A DNA stretch of 48,901 bases. Source: an uncultured Oscillospiraceae bacterium (lineage in GTDB: Bacteria > Bacillota > Clostridia > Oscillospirales > Oscillospiraceae). The stretch lies in assembly GCA_947629915.1 (NCBI GenBank), contig CANRFN010000030.1, positions 1 to 48,901 on the forward strand, written 5' to 3'. The position numbers were made by a program, and so were the translations under genes. A model generated the notes under the pieces. That model was given only the letters and a program-made list of their open reading frames with translations, was not told where the DNA came from and ran no database searches. Positions 24,675-35,758 of the stretch are shown in pieces (the first letter of the stretch is position 1; every line of letters starts with the position of its first letter).

Positions 24675-27600
24675 ATGGTAAGAAGATTGCTGTCCTTGCT
24701 GCTGTCCTTTGCAATGCTGTTCACGCTGTCTCCGATGGTGCTCGCTGAAGACACCGCGGATGTGCAGAACAGCGTTGAGGACACCACAGAAAGTTGGACC
24801 GAGGAGACAGGCGGTTCGCAGGATGATGACAGAGAAATAGTGGATTATCCTGTGGTGTATGCCTCACTGGTGACCACAGCTGACCCGGGAATCATGCCGA
24901 TCACGCTGGATAACAATGTTGTGGATTTGAAAGGCGGTACTTATGAGAAGTGGATTGACCGGGTAAACATTAGTGAGAGTGCCCAGAAGTTCTATACGCT
25001 TTTGGAGGAGGCATCTGATAACGATGGCAAGGACGACTGGCTCATTGACGATGAGTACTATGATATCAGCGGTGATGACGTTCCATTGACGGATGAACCG
25101 AAAGTAGGTGACTTTATCCGGCGGACGGCACACTACGCAGATGGCACGACTTCCAGATACACTGGAATTGTAGCCGCTGTTCGTGAGAATATTCCAGAGG
25201 CGGATATAAATAATACTGACAGCGGTCCTGTGTCCTTTGAGTTGAATTCCATATATGCTGCGTACTATGCCTTGGATCGGGATCATCCGGAAGTTTTCTG
25301 GGCAAACGATACAGTTGCATGTAGCCGGATGTCTCGCAAGACGACAGATGGCGTATACACGCTTTTTCTCATAGTTCTCCTGAAGGATGATGAAGAGTGC
25401 GATTTGCGCAATCCGCATTTCGCAAAAGAGCCCTCTCCGAAAGATGCGATCAAGTCTGCGATTGAAGGGATGAAAGAAGACATCGAAACCATCCTAAGCG
25501 GGCTCAATGGCGGGGAAACCGAATATGAGGAAGTCGCATACTTCAATCACTGGCTCACCCATAACAATCAGTACAACACCAACAAGCCGCTGGATTCCCC
25601 CAATTCCCCCTGGGATATGCGGAAAAGCGTCAACGCACTGGAGGGAAAGGACGGCCTGGATGGTCCTGTGTGCGAGAGCTATGCTCGGGCTTTCAAAGTC
25701 CTCTGCGACAAAGTAGGAATTCCCTGTGTCCTGGTGGACGGTAAAGCAAAGAGCACAAGTTTGGGAACGGGCGAAGCCCACATGTGGAATTACGTCCAGA
25801 TGGAGGACAGCAAATGGTACGCTGTGGACGTGACCTGGGATGACCCAACGGGCGGTATAGAAGGTAAGAAGTCCGGCAACGAAAACGACAACTGGCTGCT
25901 GCTGGGTTCTGAAAAGGTAGTTAGAGATAGTCTCACATTCATAGAATCCCATCCTGTGAACAATTCACCTTGGGTAGGCGGAGTTAGGTTTATCAATGGG
26001 CCGGAGCTGTCTCAGCAAGAGTATGAGCGCGAGCTCAAATTGGAATATCCTGACATGCCTCGGACTGCTGTGATAGGTGATTCGATTACCCTGGAACCGA
26101 CTGTGCGCAATGTGAGGATTGACCTGAGAAATAATACGCTTACCTACAGTGTTACCGGGCCTGAGAACCTGCCGACCGGGCTCAAATTAGAAGCAGATGG
26201 CGTGATTACCGGTACGTTTGAAGTGGCATCTGAGGCAGTTACGGTGACCGTGCAGGTGGAAGATGAGGAGGGTAAGATCGCGACCGCTCCACTGCAATTC
26301 CCGAAGGTTGAGAAGAAAGAGAACATTGTGAGCTTCACAAAAGCACCAGAAAAGATCTACAAAGACGGGGATACTTTTAAGCCAGAGATCAAATTTGAGG
26401 CGAGTGCCACAGCTGGTACGGTCACATTCCAGTACAAACAAGTGAACCAGGATGACACCGCATTCACCAACGATGCTCCCACCGATGTCGGGGACTATAT
26501 GGTGCGGGCGTCCACAGAGGGAAACGAGGAGTATGGGAGCGCATATGCCGATCGCCAGTTCTCGATTGTGCAGAAAGCCATTGAATCAATCTCGGTCGGA
26601 GGCGCTGGCACCACAAAGACGTATATTGAGGGACAGTCTGTAAATCCGGAAGAACTTGTCGTTACAGCTACATACAATGATGGCGATGTTCAGACTCTGC
26701 AGCCTGGTCAGTATACGATCTCCCCTGAGACGTTCACGACAGCGGGCCAGATTCAGGTTACCGTTACAGCAGATGGAAAGACTGCGACTTTCACGGTTAC
26801 CGTTGTGGAGCGGAAGGTTGTCAAGATCGAGGTCACCGGACCAACGACAAAGGAATACACCGCTCTGCAAACTGTGAATACCGATGAGATCACGGTCAAA
26901 GCGACATACAACGATGGCACCACGGATCCCAACGTAAAGGACTTTACCGTCACCTATCCCAAAGGAGATTGCTTCCATGCGGGAGATACCTCTGTGAAGG
27001 TGTCCTACGAAGGGCAGGAGGAGACCATCACCGGGTTCGATGTGAAACCCAAACAAATTACGGTGACTCCGAACTGGGGCACCACGGAGTTTGACTTCAC
27101 CGGGGAAGCCATCACGGTGCAAATTACCAACTTGCCTGAACATGTGACGGCCACGTACACGGGCAATGAAGCGACCTATGTCGGAACATACACGGCGACA
27201 GCAACCCTTGGCACGAACGACACGGATTATTCCGTTGTGGACAGTTCCGCCTCAACGGTATGGAGCATCAAGGAAGTTGCGCAGACGCCGACCCTTCATA
27301 ATGCTAACCTTCATGTGGGGAACGAACTGGACCTGAACACCCTGGTAACCCTGCAGGAGGGCGTAACTGTTGAGCCTGAGTTCGCCATAGAAGGATCTAC
27401 GTCCGCCTCCTTGGTCGGATCTGTCCTCAAGGCAACTGAGGAGCTCGAAACGGTTACGGTCCGTGTCACAATACCTGCAGCGGACCTGGGCGGGGACAGT
27501 ACCCCAGAGTACAAAGAATACACGGGCGAGCTCCAGGTCGAAGTGGTGGAGAAACTCACTGATACGCTGACAGTGACCCAGGCGAACGGCGTGTACAGCG

Positions 27601-30600
27601 AGACACTGCCGGGGCCGGAGTACCCGTTGTATGACAATGTGATCAGCACATCTGTCACCTACGCAGAACAGGGGAGCAGTCAATACACGGATATCGTCCC
27701 CAAGGCGGTCGGGAAATACACCGTCCAGGTGCAGGTGGAGACCGATGACACAGTCTACACCGGCAGCGCGAACTTTGAGATTACCCCGAAGCCCATCACC
27801 GGAGCAGAAGTCAAACTGGGCGAGCAGCTCACCTACAATGGCGAGGAGCAGACCCAGAACGTGCTGTCTGTGACTCTGGACGGCGTTACCCTCACCGAAA
27901 GTGACTACAAAGTCAGCGCCAATACTGCAACGGATGCAGGTACCTATTTCCTCACCGTCTCCGGCCAGGGGAACTACGGCGACTCCGTTCAGGTGAAATT
28001 CGAAGTACTGCCCAAGACAGTCCGTGTGATTGATGCTGAGGCAAAGGACCGCACCTATAACGCCAGCACCGAGGTGGACATCGAGTCCCTGACCTTCCTG
28101 GAGGACGGCGGCCCCCTGCCCGAGGCCAATGATTGGACGGCGACAGGTGTCGCGGCTTCTGCCAACGCAGGCGAGCAGTCCGTCACCGTGACCGTGACCC
28201 TGACGAACAAAAACTTCGAGCTGGCAGAGAGTGAACTGAAGGATCTCTGCACCGTACAGATCTCCACCCTGGACATCACCGGTGCAGTTGTGAAGCCGGG
28301 TGCCGCCCTGACCTACAACGGCACCGAGCAGCACCAGACCATCGACTCTGTGGAGAAAGACGGTGTTGTGCTCACAACGGAGGACTATGCCGTCACGGAC
28401 AACGCCGGAACCGATGCCGGCAACTACACCCTCACCCTCACCGGCAAGGGGAACACCACCGGCACTGTTACGCTGCCGTTCACCATTGCCCCGAAGACCC
28501 TCACCCTGGCAGGCGCCACAGCAAAGGACCGTGTCTATGACGGCACCGAAGCGGTAGAGGTCACCGGAATTACCTTCCAAGAGGGTGCGCCGGTCCCCGC
28601 GCCGGAGAACTATACGGTGACCGGTGTGATGGCAGATGCCAGCGCCGGCACGAAGTCCTTTAAGATCACTGTTACTCTGAACGATTCCAACTACACGCTG
28701 GCGGAGACCACCCTGGAGAACGCGGGAACCGTCACCATCGCGCCGAAGTCCATCGCCGGTGCTGAGGTCTCCCTCGGCGCATCCCTGACCTACAACGGCG
28801 GTGCCCAGACCCAGTCCGTGGCGTCTGTGCTGCTGGACGGCGCTCCCCTCGCCGCAGAGAACTACGCGGTCAGCGGGAATCAGGCCACCAACGCCGGGGA
28901 GTACACCCTCACCGTCACCGGCGTGGGGAACTACGGCGGAGAGGTGAAGAAGACCTACACAATCCAGAAGAAGGCCGTCACCCTGACAGGCGCCACCGCT
29001 GCAGGCCGCGCCTATGACGGCACCACCGCCGTGGAGATCACCGGCCTGCTCTTCCAGGAGAGCGGCGCAGTGCCCGGCAAGGGAGAGTACACGGCCACCG
29101 GTACCATAGCAGATCCCAATGCCAGCGCCGAGCCCAAGACCGTTGCCGTCCAGGTCACCCTTACCAGCGACAACTATGTCATCAGCGCCACCGAGACCAC
29201 CTGCACGGTGCTGATCACCCCGAGAGACATCTCCCTGGCAGTGGTCACCGGCGGTCCTTCCCTGACCTATAACGGCACCGAGCAGACCCAGACCATCGCC
29301 TCCGTCACCGCAGGTGGCCTCACCCTCACCGCGGAAGACTACACGGTCCAGGGTAACACCGGGACCAACGCGGGCGAGTATGTGCTCACCATCACCGGCC
29401 AAGGCAACTTCTCCGGCACCGTGGAGCGGAAGTTCACCATCGCCCCGAGGACCGCTACGGTCAGCGGAGCCACCGCCCAGGACCGCGTCTATGACGGCAC
29501 CACTGCTGTCACGGTCACCGGCGTCACCTTCCTGGAGGAGGACCTGGTGCCCGCCCCGGAGAACGTTACCGCCACCGGCACCCTGGCAGATCCCGATGCC
29601 AGCGAGACCGCGAAGCCCTTTGCCGTCACCGTGACCCTCACAGACAGCAACTATGCCCTGGCAGCTGAGACTGTGGAGAACGCGGGCACCGTGCGGATCC
29701 TGAAGGCCCCCGCCGAGGACAGAACCGCCTCGGAGACCATCGTGGCCGGCTCCCGCACGGAGGGTTCCCTCAGCGTGGCCGATCTGCTGGTGTCCGGCGG
29801 CGCCCTCAGCGGCACCGTGGATGTCTCGGATCCCAATGGCATCCTGCAGACAGTTACCGCCTCCGGATCTACCATGTACTATGAGACCACCGGCAATGCC
29901 GTCAGCGGAGCCACCGCCACTGCGGTTCTCACCGTCACCGCAACGAACTATGAGGATTACACCATCACGGTCTCCTTCCGGGTGATCCCCGGAGGCAGCC
30001 AGGCGCCCACACAGAGCACCGCGCCTGTCCAGAGCACCGCGCCTGTCCAGAGCACTGCGCCCGTCCAAACCACTGCGCCTACGCAGACCCCCGCGCCTAC
30101 CCAAACCGCCGCACCCACTCCAACCGCCGCGCCTGTCCAGACCGCCACGCCTGCCCAGGCCACCGTGACAACCGAGACCACGGAGACCACTCAGCCTACC
30201 GGGACCACTGAGACCACCGAGACCAAAGTGATCGCGGAGACCGTTGTAAGCGGCGAAACCGCAGTTGCCGTGGTGGATAGCGAGACCTGCGCGGAGATCG
30301 TCCGCCAGGCGGCAGAGAACGAGAGCAACACCGTGGTCATCGCTCCCCAGGTTTCCGAGACGATCACCGAAGTCAGCGTCACTATCCCCAGCGAGACCGT
30401 GAAGGACCTGGGAGACAACTCCGATGCCAAGCTGCGGGTGGAGACCCATGTAGGCGATGTCACCATTCCGAACCACTCCCTGTCCACCCTGGCCGAGGGC
30501 GGAGACCTCACCGTCACCGTGGAGAAGACCGAAGATGCCGTGGCCATTGAGGTCCAGACCAATGGCGAGGATGTCACCGCAGTGCCCATCAAGGCCTCCC

Positions 30601-31295
30601 TCGCACTGGAGGGCGGTCAGGTGGCGGTACTGGTGGACAAGGACGGCAATGAGACCATCATTCCCAAGTCCCTGGTGGAAGACGGCAAGACCTATGTCGT
30701 CCTCAACGGTCCGGGCACCGTGAAGGTCATAGACAACGCCAAGCACTTCGATGACGTGGAGAGCGCAGACTGGTACGCAGACGCCGTGAATTTCACCGCA
30801 GTCCATGAACTCTTCAGCGGCACCGCTGAGAACACTTTCGCCCCGGATGTGCCCATGAGCCGCGCCATGTTGGCCACCGTGCTCTGGAAGCTGGAGAGCG
30901 AGGAGAACACCAGCGTGGAAGATGCCTTCCCGGATGTGGCGGACGACACTTGGTACACAGACGCCGTTGCCTGGGCATCTGCTAACAACCTGATCAGCGG
31001 CACCGAGAAGGGCACCTTTGAGCCGGACCGTGCCATCACCCGTCAGGAAATGGCCGTTCTGATCTACCACTACGCTGTCTATGCCGGCATGGACGACAGC
31101 AATACCGTGTCCGAGCTCTCCGCCTTCCAGGACGGGGAATCTGTCAGCGGGTGGGCCCAGGAGGCTATGAAGTGGGCTGTGGCAAACCACATCTTCAACG
31201 GCGATGAGGCCGCCCGCCTGAATCCCACCGATGCATCCACCCGGGCAGAAGTGGCCGCACTGATGAGAAACTTCATCAGCCTGCTGGTCAAGTAA
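24675..31295 (+). CDS. S-layer-anchored surface protein with transglutaminase-like domain and YDG/MBG repeats, 2206 aa
   Basis: ATG 24675 follows GAGAGGAG. Residues 1-24 are a signal peptide (cleavage near VLA-ED). Residues 190-440 form a transglutaminase-like domain with probable triad Cys333 (GPVCESYA), His369 (GEAHMWNYV) and Asp385 (YAVDVTWDD). Ig-like and He_PIG-like segments follow at 470-560, then group 3/4-type Ig repeats. Four 159-residue MBG/YDG modules lie at about 1038-1676. A Thr/Pro/Gln-rich linker (about 1775-1850) leads to three SLH domains (WYADAVNF, WYTDAVAW, WAQEAMKW) that bind secondary cell-wall polymer. The protein is monocistronic with a strong terminator. Likely an adhesin or wall-modifying enzyme; the substrate is unknown. 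Confidence 0.9.
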   Translation: MVRRLLSLLLSFAMLFTLSPMVLAEDTADVQNSVEDTTESWTEETGGSQDDDREIVDYPVVYASLVTTADPGIMPITLDNNVVDLKGGTYEKWIDRVNISESAQKFYTLLEEASDNDGKDDWLIDDEYYDISGDDVPLTDEPKVGDFIRRTAHYADGTTSRYTGIVAAVRENIPEADINNTDSGPVSFELNSIYAAYYALDRDHPEVFWANDTVACSRMSRKTTDGVYTLFLIVLLKDDEECDLRNPHFAKEPSPKDAIKSAIEGMKEDIETILSGLNGGETEYEEVAYFNHWLTHNNQYNTNKPLDSPNSPWDMRKSVNALEGKDGLDGPVCESYARAFKVLCDKVGIPCVLVDGKAKSTSLGTGEAHMWNYVQMEDSKWYAVDVTWDDPTGGIEGKKSGNENDNWLLLGSEKVVRDSLTFIESHPVNNSPWVGGVRFINGPELSQQEYERELKLEYPDMPRTAVIGDSITLEPTVRNVRIDLRNNTLTYSVTGPENLPTGLKLEADGVITGTFEVASEAVTVTVQVEDEEGKIATAPLQFPKVEKKENIVSFTKAPEKIYKDGDTFKPEIKFEASATAGTVTFQYKQVNQDDTAFTNDAPTDVGDYMVRASTEGNEEYGSAYADRQFSIVQKAIESISVGGAGTTKTYIEGQSVNPEELVVTATYNDGDVQTLQPGQYTISPETFTTAGQIQVTVTADGKTATFTVTVVERKVVKIEVTGPTTKEYTALQTVNTDEITVKATYNDGTTDPNVKDFTVTYPKGDCFHAGDTSVKVSYEGQEETITGFDVKPKQITVTPNWGTTEFDFTGEAITVQITNLPEHVTATYTGNEATYVGTYTATATLGTNDTDYSVVDSSASTVWSIKEVAQTPTLHNANLHVGNELDLNTLVTLQEGVTVEPEFAIEGSTSASLVGSVLKATEELETVTVRVTIPAADLGGDSTPEYKEYTGELQVEVVEKLTDTLTVTQANGVYSETLPGPEYPLYDNVISTSVTYAEQGSSQYTDIVPKAVGKYTVQVQVETDDTVYTGSANFEITPKPITGAEVKLGEQLTYNGEEQTQNVLSVTLDGVTLTESDYKVSANTATDAGTYFLTVSGQGNYGDSVQVKFEVLPKTVRVIDAEAKDRTYNASTEVDIESLTFLEDGGPLPEANDWTATGVAASANAGEQSVTVTVTLTNKNFELAESELKDLCTVQISTLDITGAVVKPGAALTYNGTEQHQTIDSVEKDGVVLTTEDYAVTDNAGTDAGNYTLTLTGKGNTTGTVTLPFTIAPKTLTLAGATAKDRVYDGTEAVEVTGITFQEGAPVPAPENYTVTGVMADASAGTKSFKITVTLNDSNYTLAETTLENAGTVTIAPKSIAGAEVSLGASLTYNGGAQTQSVASVLLDGAPLAAENYAVSGNQATNAGEYTLTVTGVGNYGGEVKKTYTIQKKAVTLTGATAAGRAYDGTTAVEITGLLFQESGAVPGKGEYTATGTIADPNASAEPKTVAVQVTLTSDNYVISATETTCTVLITPRDISLAVVTGGPSLTYNGTEQTQTIASVTAGGLTLTAEDYTVQGNTGTNAGEYVLTITGQGNFSGTVERKFTIAPRTATVSGATAQDRVYDGTTAVTVTGVTFLEEDLVPAPENVTATGTLADPDASETAKPFAVTVTLTDSNYALAAETVENAGTVRILKAPAEDRTASETIVAGSRTEGSLSVADLLVSGGALSGTVDVSDPNGILQTVTASGSTMYYETTGNAVSGATATAVLTVTATNYEDYTITVSFRVIPGGSQAPTQSTAPVQSTAPVQSTAPVQTTAPTQTPAPTQTAAPTPTAAPVQTATPAQATVTTETTETTQPTGTTETTETKVIAETVVSGETAVAVVDSETCAEIVRQAAENESNTVVIAPQVSETITEVSVTIPSETVKDLGDNSDAKLRVETHVGDVTIPNHSLSTLAEGGDLTVTVEKTEDAVAIEVQTNGEDVTAVPIKASLALEGGQVAVLVDKDGNETIIPKSLVEDGKTYVVLNGPGTVKVIDNAKHFDDVESADWYADAVNFTAVHELFSGTAENTFAPDVPMSRAMLATVLWKLESEENTSVEDAFPDVADDTWYTDAVAWASANNLISGTEKGTFEPDRAITRQEMAVLIYHYAVYAGMDDSNTVSELSAFQDGESVSGWAQEAMKWAVANHIFNGDEAARLNPTDASTRAEVAALMRNFISLLVK
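27786..29702 (+). repeat. Four tandem MBG/YDG modules of 477-480 bp
   Basis: Modules begin near 27786, 28266, 28743 and 29220 and end near 29702. Each pairs an ITGAxVxxGxxLTYNG half with an AxxRxYDGTxxVxVTG half. The exact codon period suggests duplication by unequal recombination. Confidence 0.8.
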
Positions 31296-31354
31296 GGAAT
31301 CCAACCCCATCGAGAGGCTGAGCGTCTCGCCTCACCACTCCTAATGCAATAGCA

Positions 31355-31403
31355 ATCCGCCCGTCTGGGAGCCAGAAGGCTCCCAGACGGGCGGATCTTT
31401 TTC
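31355..31403 (+). terminator. Strong terminator after the surface protein gene
   Basis: A perfect 19-bp stem (31355-31373 with 31378-31396), AGAA loop, followed by CTTTTTCTT. Confidence 0.92.
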
Positions 31404-31610
31404 TTGTCCCACGTACTTGCGCCGTTTCCTCAGGCCGTATCTGTGTCACATATCTTTCCCTGGTCTCCAAACCAGCGCCCCGAAGATTCCAGGACGGTCG
31501 CCTTCTCTCGGAGGTCCCGCCTTATCCTCAAGCTGCGGATGGGCCGGGCCGCCGTCTATGGAACGGGTCTGGCGGGAGCGGCCGGCATCGAGGAAGTCCT
31601 GCCCTTCTCA

Positions 31611-32497
<887 letters not shown>

Positions 32498-32618
32498 AGC
32501 AAGTTGCTTCCTTTCTGCTTCATTTGTTCTATCGCCCGGGTCGGTTTCTCTCGATCCACGTCCCGCCCTGGACCGTGAATAGGTGGGTGGTGGGCATGCG
32601 GTATGTGCCCCGGGTGGC

Positions 32619-32884
32619 TCAGCCGGTGTATCCGCCCTCTGCCAGCCATTTCGCAACGCTCTCCCGGGCGGCGTCCCGGTCTGTCTGAGCGGTGCTGCCG
32701 CGGATGGCGGCCTGTTTCTATCGTGGCATCGGGACACAGCTCCCCAATGGTCCGATCTGTCCCGGAGAGGGCACTGCCCCCGTGGGTGCAGAAGGGGACG
32801 ATGGTCTTGCCGCTGAAGTCCCCGGACTGGAGAAAGACCCGGATGATGGTGGGCACATCGCCCCACCAGATGGGGTATCCCAGG
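32619..32884 (-). pseudogene. 3' exon of the intron-split flavodoxin
   Basis: Continues the 5' exon at 35759-36213 after the group II intron: the codons read L-GYPIWWGDVPTIIRVFLQS, then GKTIVPFCTHGGSALSGTD, both standard flavodoxin_4 motifs. A separate frameshift near 32707-32713 (after DATIETG) moves the end AIRGSTAQTDRDAARESVAK into another frame, closing with TGA at 32619-32621. So even after splicing the product would be altered over its last 30 or so residues unless the indel is a sequencing error. Confidence 0.8.
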
Positions 32885-32980
32885 ATAACGATAGGTAATC
32901 CTTGCCTTTTGCTGGCCTGGCGCGGGTCTCGGAGAGACCCGCGCTAGACCAGTAGTCAGGTTCGGATTTTCCCCCGTTTC

Positions 32981-33014
32981 ACACCGTGCATGCGACTTCC
33001 ACCGCACACGGCGT
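32981..33014 (-). ncRNA. Group II intron domain V
   Basis: The 34-base hairpin opens ACGCCGUGUGCGGU, has a GGAA-type loop, and closes with the complementary GUCGCAUGCACGGUGU. It shows the catalytic-triad position as CGC. Confidence 0.8.
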
Positions 33015-33064
33015 TCCATCAATAGTTCTAGAAAGCTTGCGTTGGTAGTGCGCCTATAGCGCTG

Positions 33065-34960
33065 TTATCTTTCGCGCTTTTTCCTGTATAGGCAGATCTT
33101 CTTTTGCGCTTTTGGGTCAAATAATTCTAGGGATTGCTCAGGGTTTAAAACCGCTTGATAGCACCAGGAGTGCACTGAGGCCAGGTTGCTAACTCGATTC
33201 ACTTGGTCTAATGGGAGATGTGGGTTCAGGTGGAGTGCCATGGGCGTGCAGCTAAAGAAGCCTTTTCCGCAAATTTTGCATTTAACTTTATCGCGGTTGA
33301 GTGCGTATGCCCGATTCATGAGGTATTCGAAGTTGTACAAGTAGCTGGGTCCCATGTACAGGGCCCTTATCTGCTCTTGCTTCGTGTACAGTTCATCTAA
33401 CCGGGCGAGGGCTCTTTTCTTACCCGTACGCTTGAAGTATAGCTCTCTGCCTTTGTTCGTGTATGGCGTTTCCTCCTGATTCTTGCTGGGGACTATTTCC
33501 CATTTGCAGAAACCGAGTGATGTCATGCCAATGATGGTGCTCTTATACCGTATAGCTGGTATTTTTGTCCTGTATTGCTCGTGCACCTTTGGCAAGTTTG
33601 TTGTTTCCTTGGCCGGTGTCCATTTAGCGCCGTGTGGGGCAAGTGCCCTCCATGCAGCTTGCATGAGCATTTGTCCATATTTGCTAAGCTCGGCATAAAC
33701 CCTCGTGCAACAGCTGTAGTACTGAATCAATCCGCGTATCATACTGTTTATCAGGTTGATTTCGGATATCACTTTTTCAGCTGTCCAGTATTTCTTGATG
33801 GCTTTAATGCGAGTTAGTATTTCATAGACCTTTTTCTTGAGCCTTTCTCGATTGGGCTTGGAGCTTTGAACGTAGCCGTTCCTAGCCCTTCCCTTGATAA
33901 GTTTAAGCTCAAATCCCAGGAATTTGACCGGTTTCTTTCTTACACTGGTGATAAGCGTCTTTTCCTCTGATAGGGTGAGTCCCAATTCCGATTGCAGAAA
34001 TTGTCTGAGTCTTTCTTTCCAGAAAATGGCATGTTCTTTTGTATCGGTGATTAGTAAGAAGTCGTCTGCGTAGCGAATGAGGTATGCAGGGTGTAGCTTC
34101 GTTGTTCGCAGTGCTTTTAGTTTGCCGTTTTGGTGACTGTAGGGAAGCCCGTCCTGGCCTCCCATTTTGATTTTCCTTACGAGCTTCTTGTTTTCCCACT
34201 GCTTTGTGATCCACTCGTCCATTATGTCCATGTAAATATTTGCCAAAAGCGGTCCGATTACTGAACCCTGTGCCACGCCACGTTCGTTGACATCGATTTC
34301 TCCCATAACTCCAGCTTTAAGCATTGCCTTTATGATTTGGAGGACCCTTTGGTCTTTAACTCCAATGTGATAGAGCCGCTTTATTAGTCTGGTATGGTTG
34401 ATATTATCGAAGCACTTGGAGATATCTCCCTCGACTATCCACTGGTACCCGGTAATGACACACAGCGATTGCGCCCTTTGTATTGCCATGCTCGTGTCTC
34501 TCATGGGCCTGAAGCCGTATGAGTGCTGGAAGAATTGCGCCTCTGCGATAGGTTCTAGCGCAATTCTCATGCATTCCTGCATGATTCTGTCCCGCATTGC
34601 CGGGATGCCGAGTGGCCTCTTTTCTGCTTTTCCCGGTTTGTCTATGTACACGCGCCTTATGGGGCGTGGTACGTAGTGTTTGAACAGCTGTTGTATTTCT
34701 TCTACAATTTCATCCATTGGCCTTTGAAGGTAGTCTGTCCGGATAACTTCTCCGTCTACTCCCGGGGTTTTACTCCCGTGGTTGGCTTTGATGTTATGAA
34801 TGGCAGTAATGATTGTTGCCTTTGCGGACATTAACTCTATTAGGCCATAGAATGTGGGTCTTTCGCCTTTGTCGTAGGCTTCTTTGCTTATTTCATACAG
34901 TGTATCCAGAGTTTCGCGCAGTTCTGTCTCTGTGGTTGGGGCCGAGAGTTGTTGTATCAT
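33065..34960 (-). CDS. ltrA: Group II intron reverse transcriptase/maturase, 631 aa
   Basis: RT blocks run from about residue 60 to 380: KTPGVDGE, RRVYIDKPGKAEKRPLGIPA, YGFRPMRDT, VEGDISKCFDNINH, GVAQGSVIGPLLANIY, and the active-site YADD in LIRYADDFLLI. A maturase (X) domain follows at 390-470, then a C-terminal HNH-like nuclease region with CKICG and the HLNPH...NLASVHSWC segment. It lets the intron splice and retrohome by target-primed reverse transcription. AAGGAGG precedes ATG 34960. All catalytic residues are present, so the protein is probably active. The symbol is by family analogy. Confidence 0.92.
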   Translation of the reverse strand: MIQQLSAPTTETELRETLDTLYEISKEAYDKGERPTFYGLIELMSAKATIITAIHNIKANHGSKTPGVDGEVIRTDYLQRPMDEIVEEIQQLFKHYVPRPIRRVYIDKPGKAEKRPLGIPAMRDRIMQECMRIALEPIAEAQFFQHSYGFRPMRDTSMAIQRAQSLCVITGYQWIVEGDISKCFDNINHTRLIKRLYHIGVKDQRVLQIIKAMLKAGVMGEIDVNERGVAQGSVIGPLLANIYMDIMDEWITKQWENKKLVRKIKMGGQDGLPYSHQNGKLKALRTTKLHPAYLIRYADDFLLITDTKEHAIFWKERLRQFLQSELGLTLSEEKTLITSVRKKPVKFLGFELKLIKGRARNGYVQSSKPNRERLKKKVYEILTRIKAIKKYWTAEKVISEINLINSMIRGLIQYYSCCTRVYAELSKYGQMLMQAAWRALAPHGAKWTPAKETTNLPKVHEQYRTKIPAIRYKSTIIGMTSLGFCKWEIVPSKNQEETPYTNKGRELYFKRTGKKRALARLDELYTKQEQIRALYMGPSYLYNFEYLMNRAYALNRDKVKCKICGKGFFSCTPMALHLNPHLPLDQVNRVSNLASVHSWCYQAVLNPEQSLELFDPKAQKKICLYRKKRER

Positions 34961-35353
34961 ACACCTACCACCTCCTTGCGGATTTAGCTTTGGTATGACT
35001 GATGTCAGTTTATGCCTTTGGCTTCCTCTTGGTCCGGCGCACAGTTATTGCTCTCTTTTCCTATTGACTATGCCCCTTCGCTCCTCTGCATTTCTGCAGT
35101 CTCATCGCTACATACGGGCTGCTGCCCCGCAACTTTGAAGCGGTTATTAAGCGCTGCTGTCAGGGGATGCCACCCTTTTTCCCTGTTTCCAGTTCGGACT
35201 GTCGCGGTTCGCTTGTTCCCTGATACCTAGCCTTACATTTTGCCCTTAGCCTCGTTCTCTGGCCCGGCTGCCGTCCTTTGGCTTCTACGCGCATTTGCCT
35301 AGGACTGTCGACCAGCGCTAGTAATTTAGCCTCTGGTTTTCTGCTGTCTTTCG

Positions 35354-35360
35354 CCATCTT
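35354..35360 (-). other. Predicted EBS1 of the group II intron
   Basis: AAGATGG on the intron strand, about 400 bases from the 5' end, is fully complementary to CCATCTT, the last seven bases of the 5' exon (35759-35765, IBS1). This supports the boundary and target choice. Confidence 0.65.
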
Positions 35361-35758
35361 ATACGTAAACAGCGGCAACACCCCGCTGGGGGGCGAGCGG
35401 CCTCTGTTAACCGCCCTCGACATTACGAGCCGTACATTCAATTATTCGTCAGTTCCAACGCTAACATTCTAGACATAGGCACTTTTTGGCCTCTTGCAGG
35501 TTACCCGGGTATCACAACCCTCTCACCCGCTTATCACCGAGCTTCGCACCTCACGCCTGGCACGGCGCGACGCACGTCGGTTATTAGAGCTTTGGTCACC
35601 CAACCGGGGATTTCTCCCTTGCACGCGTGTATGGGTCAGGCCGGGGAATTCTCCCAGCCGATTCGGTACCAGAGTTCGGCCTCCTCCGTTGTCTCTGGAG
35701 GCCGTCTCGCTTTTACAGTAGGTATTTCTACCTACCCTGGGCGAGAAACAAGTCGCAC

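Larger units (their letters stand above)
32885..35758 (-). mobile_element. Complete group II intron, 2874 bp
   Basis: The 5' end reads GTGCGAC at 35758, matching the GUGYG rule, and the 3' end reads TTAT at 32885 (AY rule). Joining the flanks gives ACC ATC TTC CTG GGA, coding T-I-F-L-G, exactly the flavodoxin sequence expected. Domain V lies at 32981-33014 and the intron protein at 33065-34960. The 5' 800 bases are the structured RNA domains I-IV. A 16-bp hairpin (about 32920-32960) and 30 further bases lie between domain V and the 3' end, which is unusual in length; an alternative 3' end at GACTAC near 32950 would not restore the frame. Confidence 0.88.

Noticed and set aside
27786..29702. 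CRISPR-like or satellite repeat
   Set aside because: The period is 477-480 bp in coding frame and corresponds to YDG/MBG protein modules.
27252..31310. Minus-strand open frame of 1352 codons opposite the surface protein
   Set aside because: Shadow of repetitive GC-rich coding DNA; no ribosome site, no known domain; the sense frame has coherent domains.
32512..33022. Separate minus-strand gene upstream of the AKR
   Set aside because: This frame crosses intron domain V and exon 2 out of frame; the flavodoxin frame explains the sequence.
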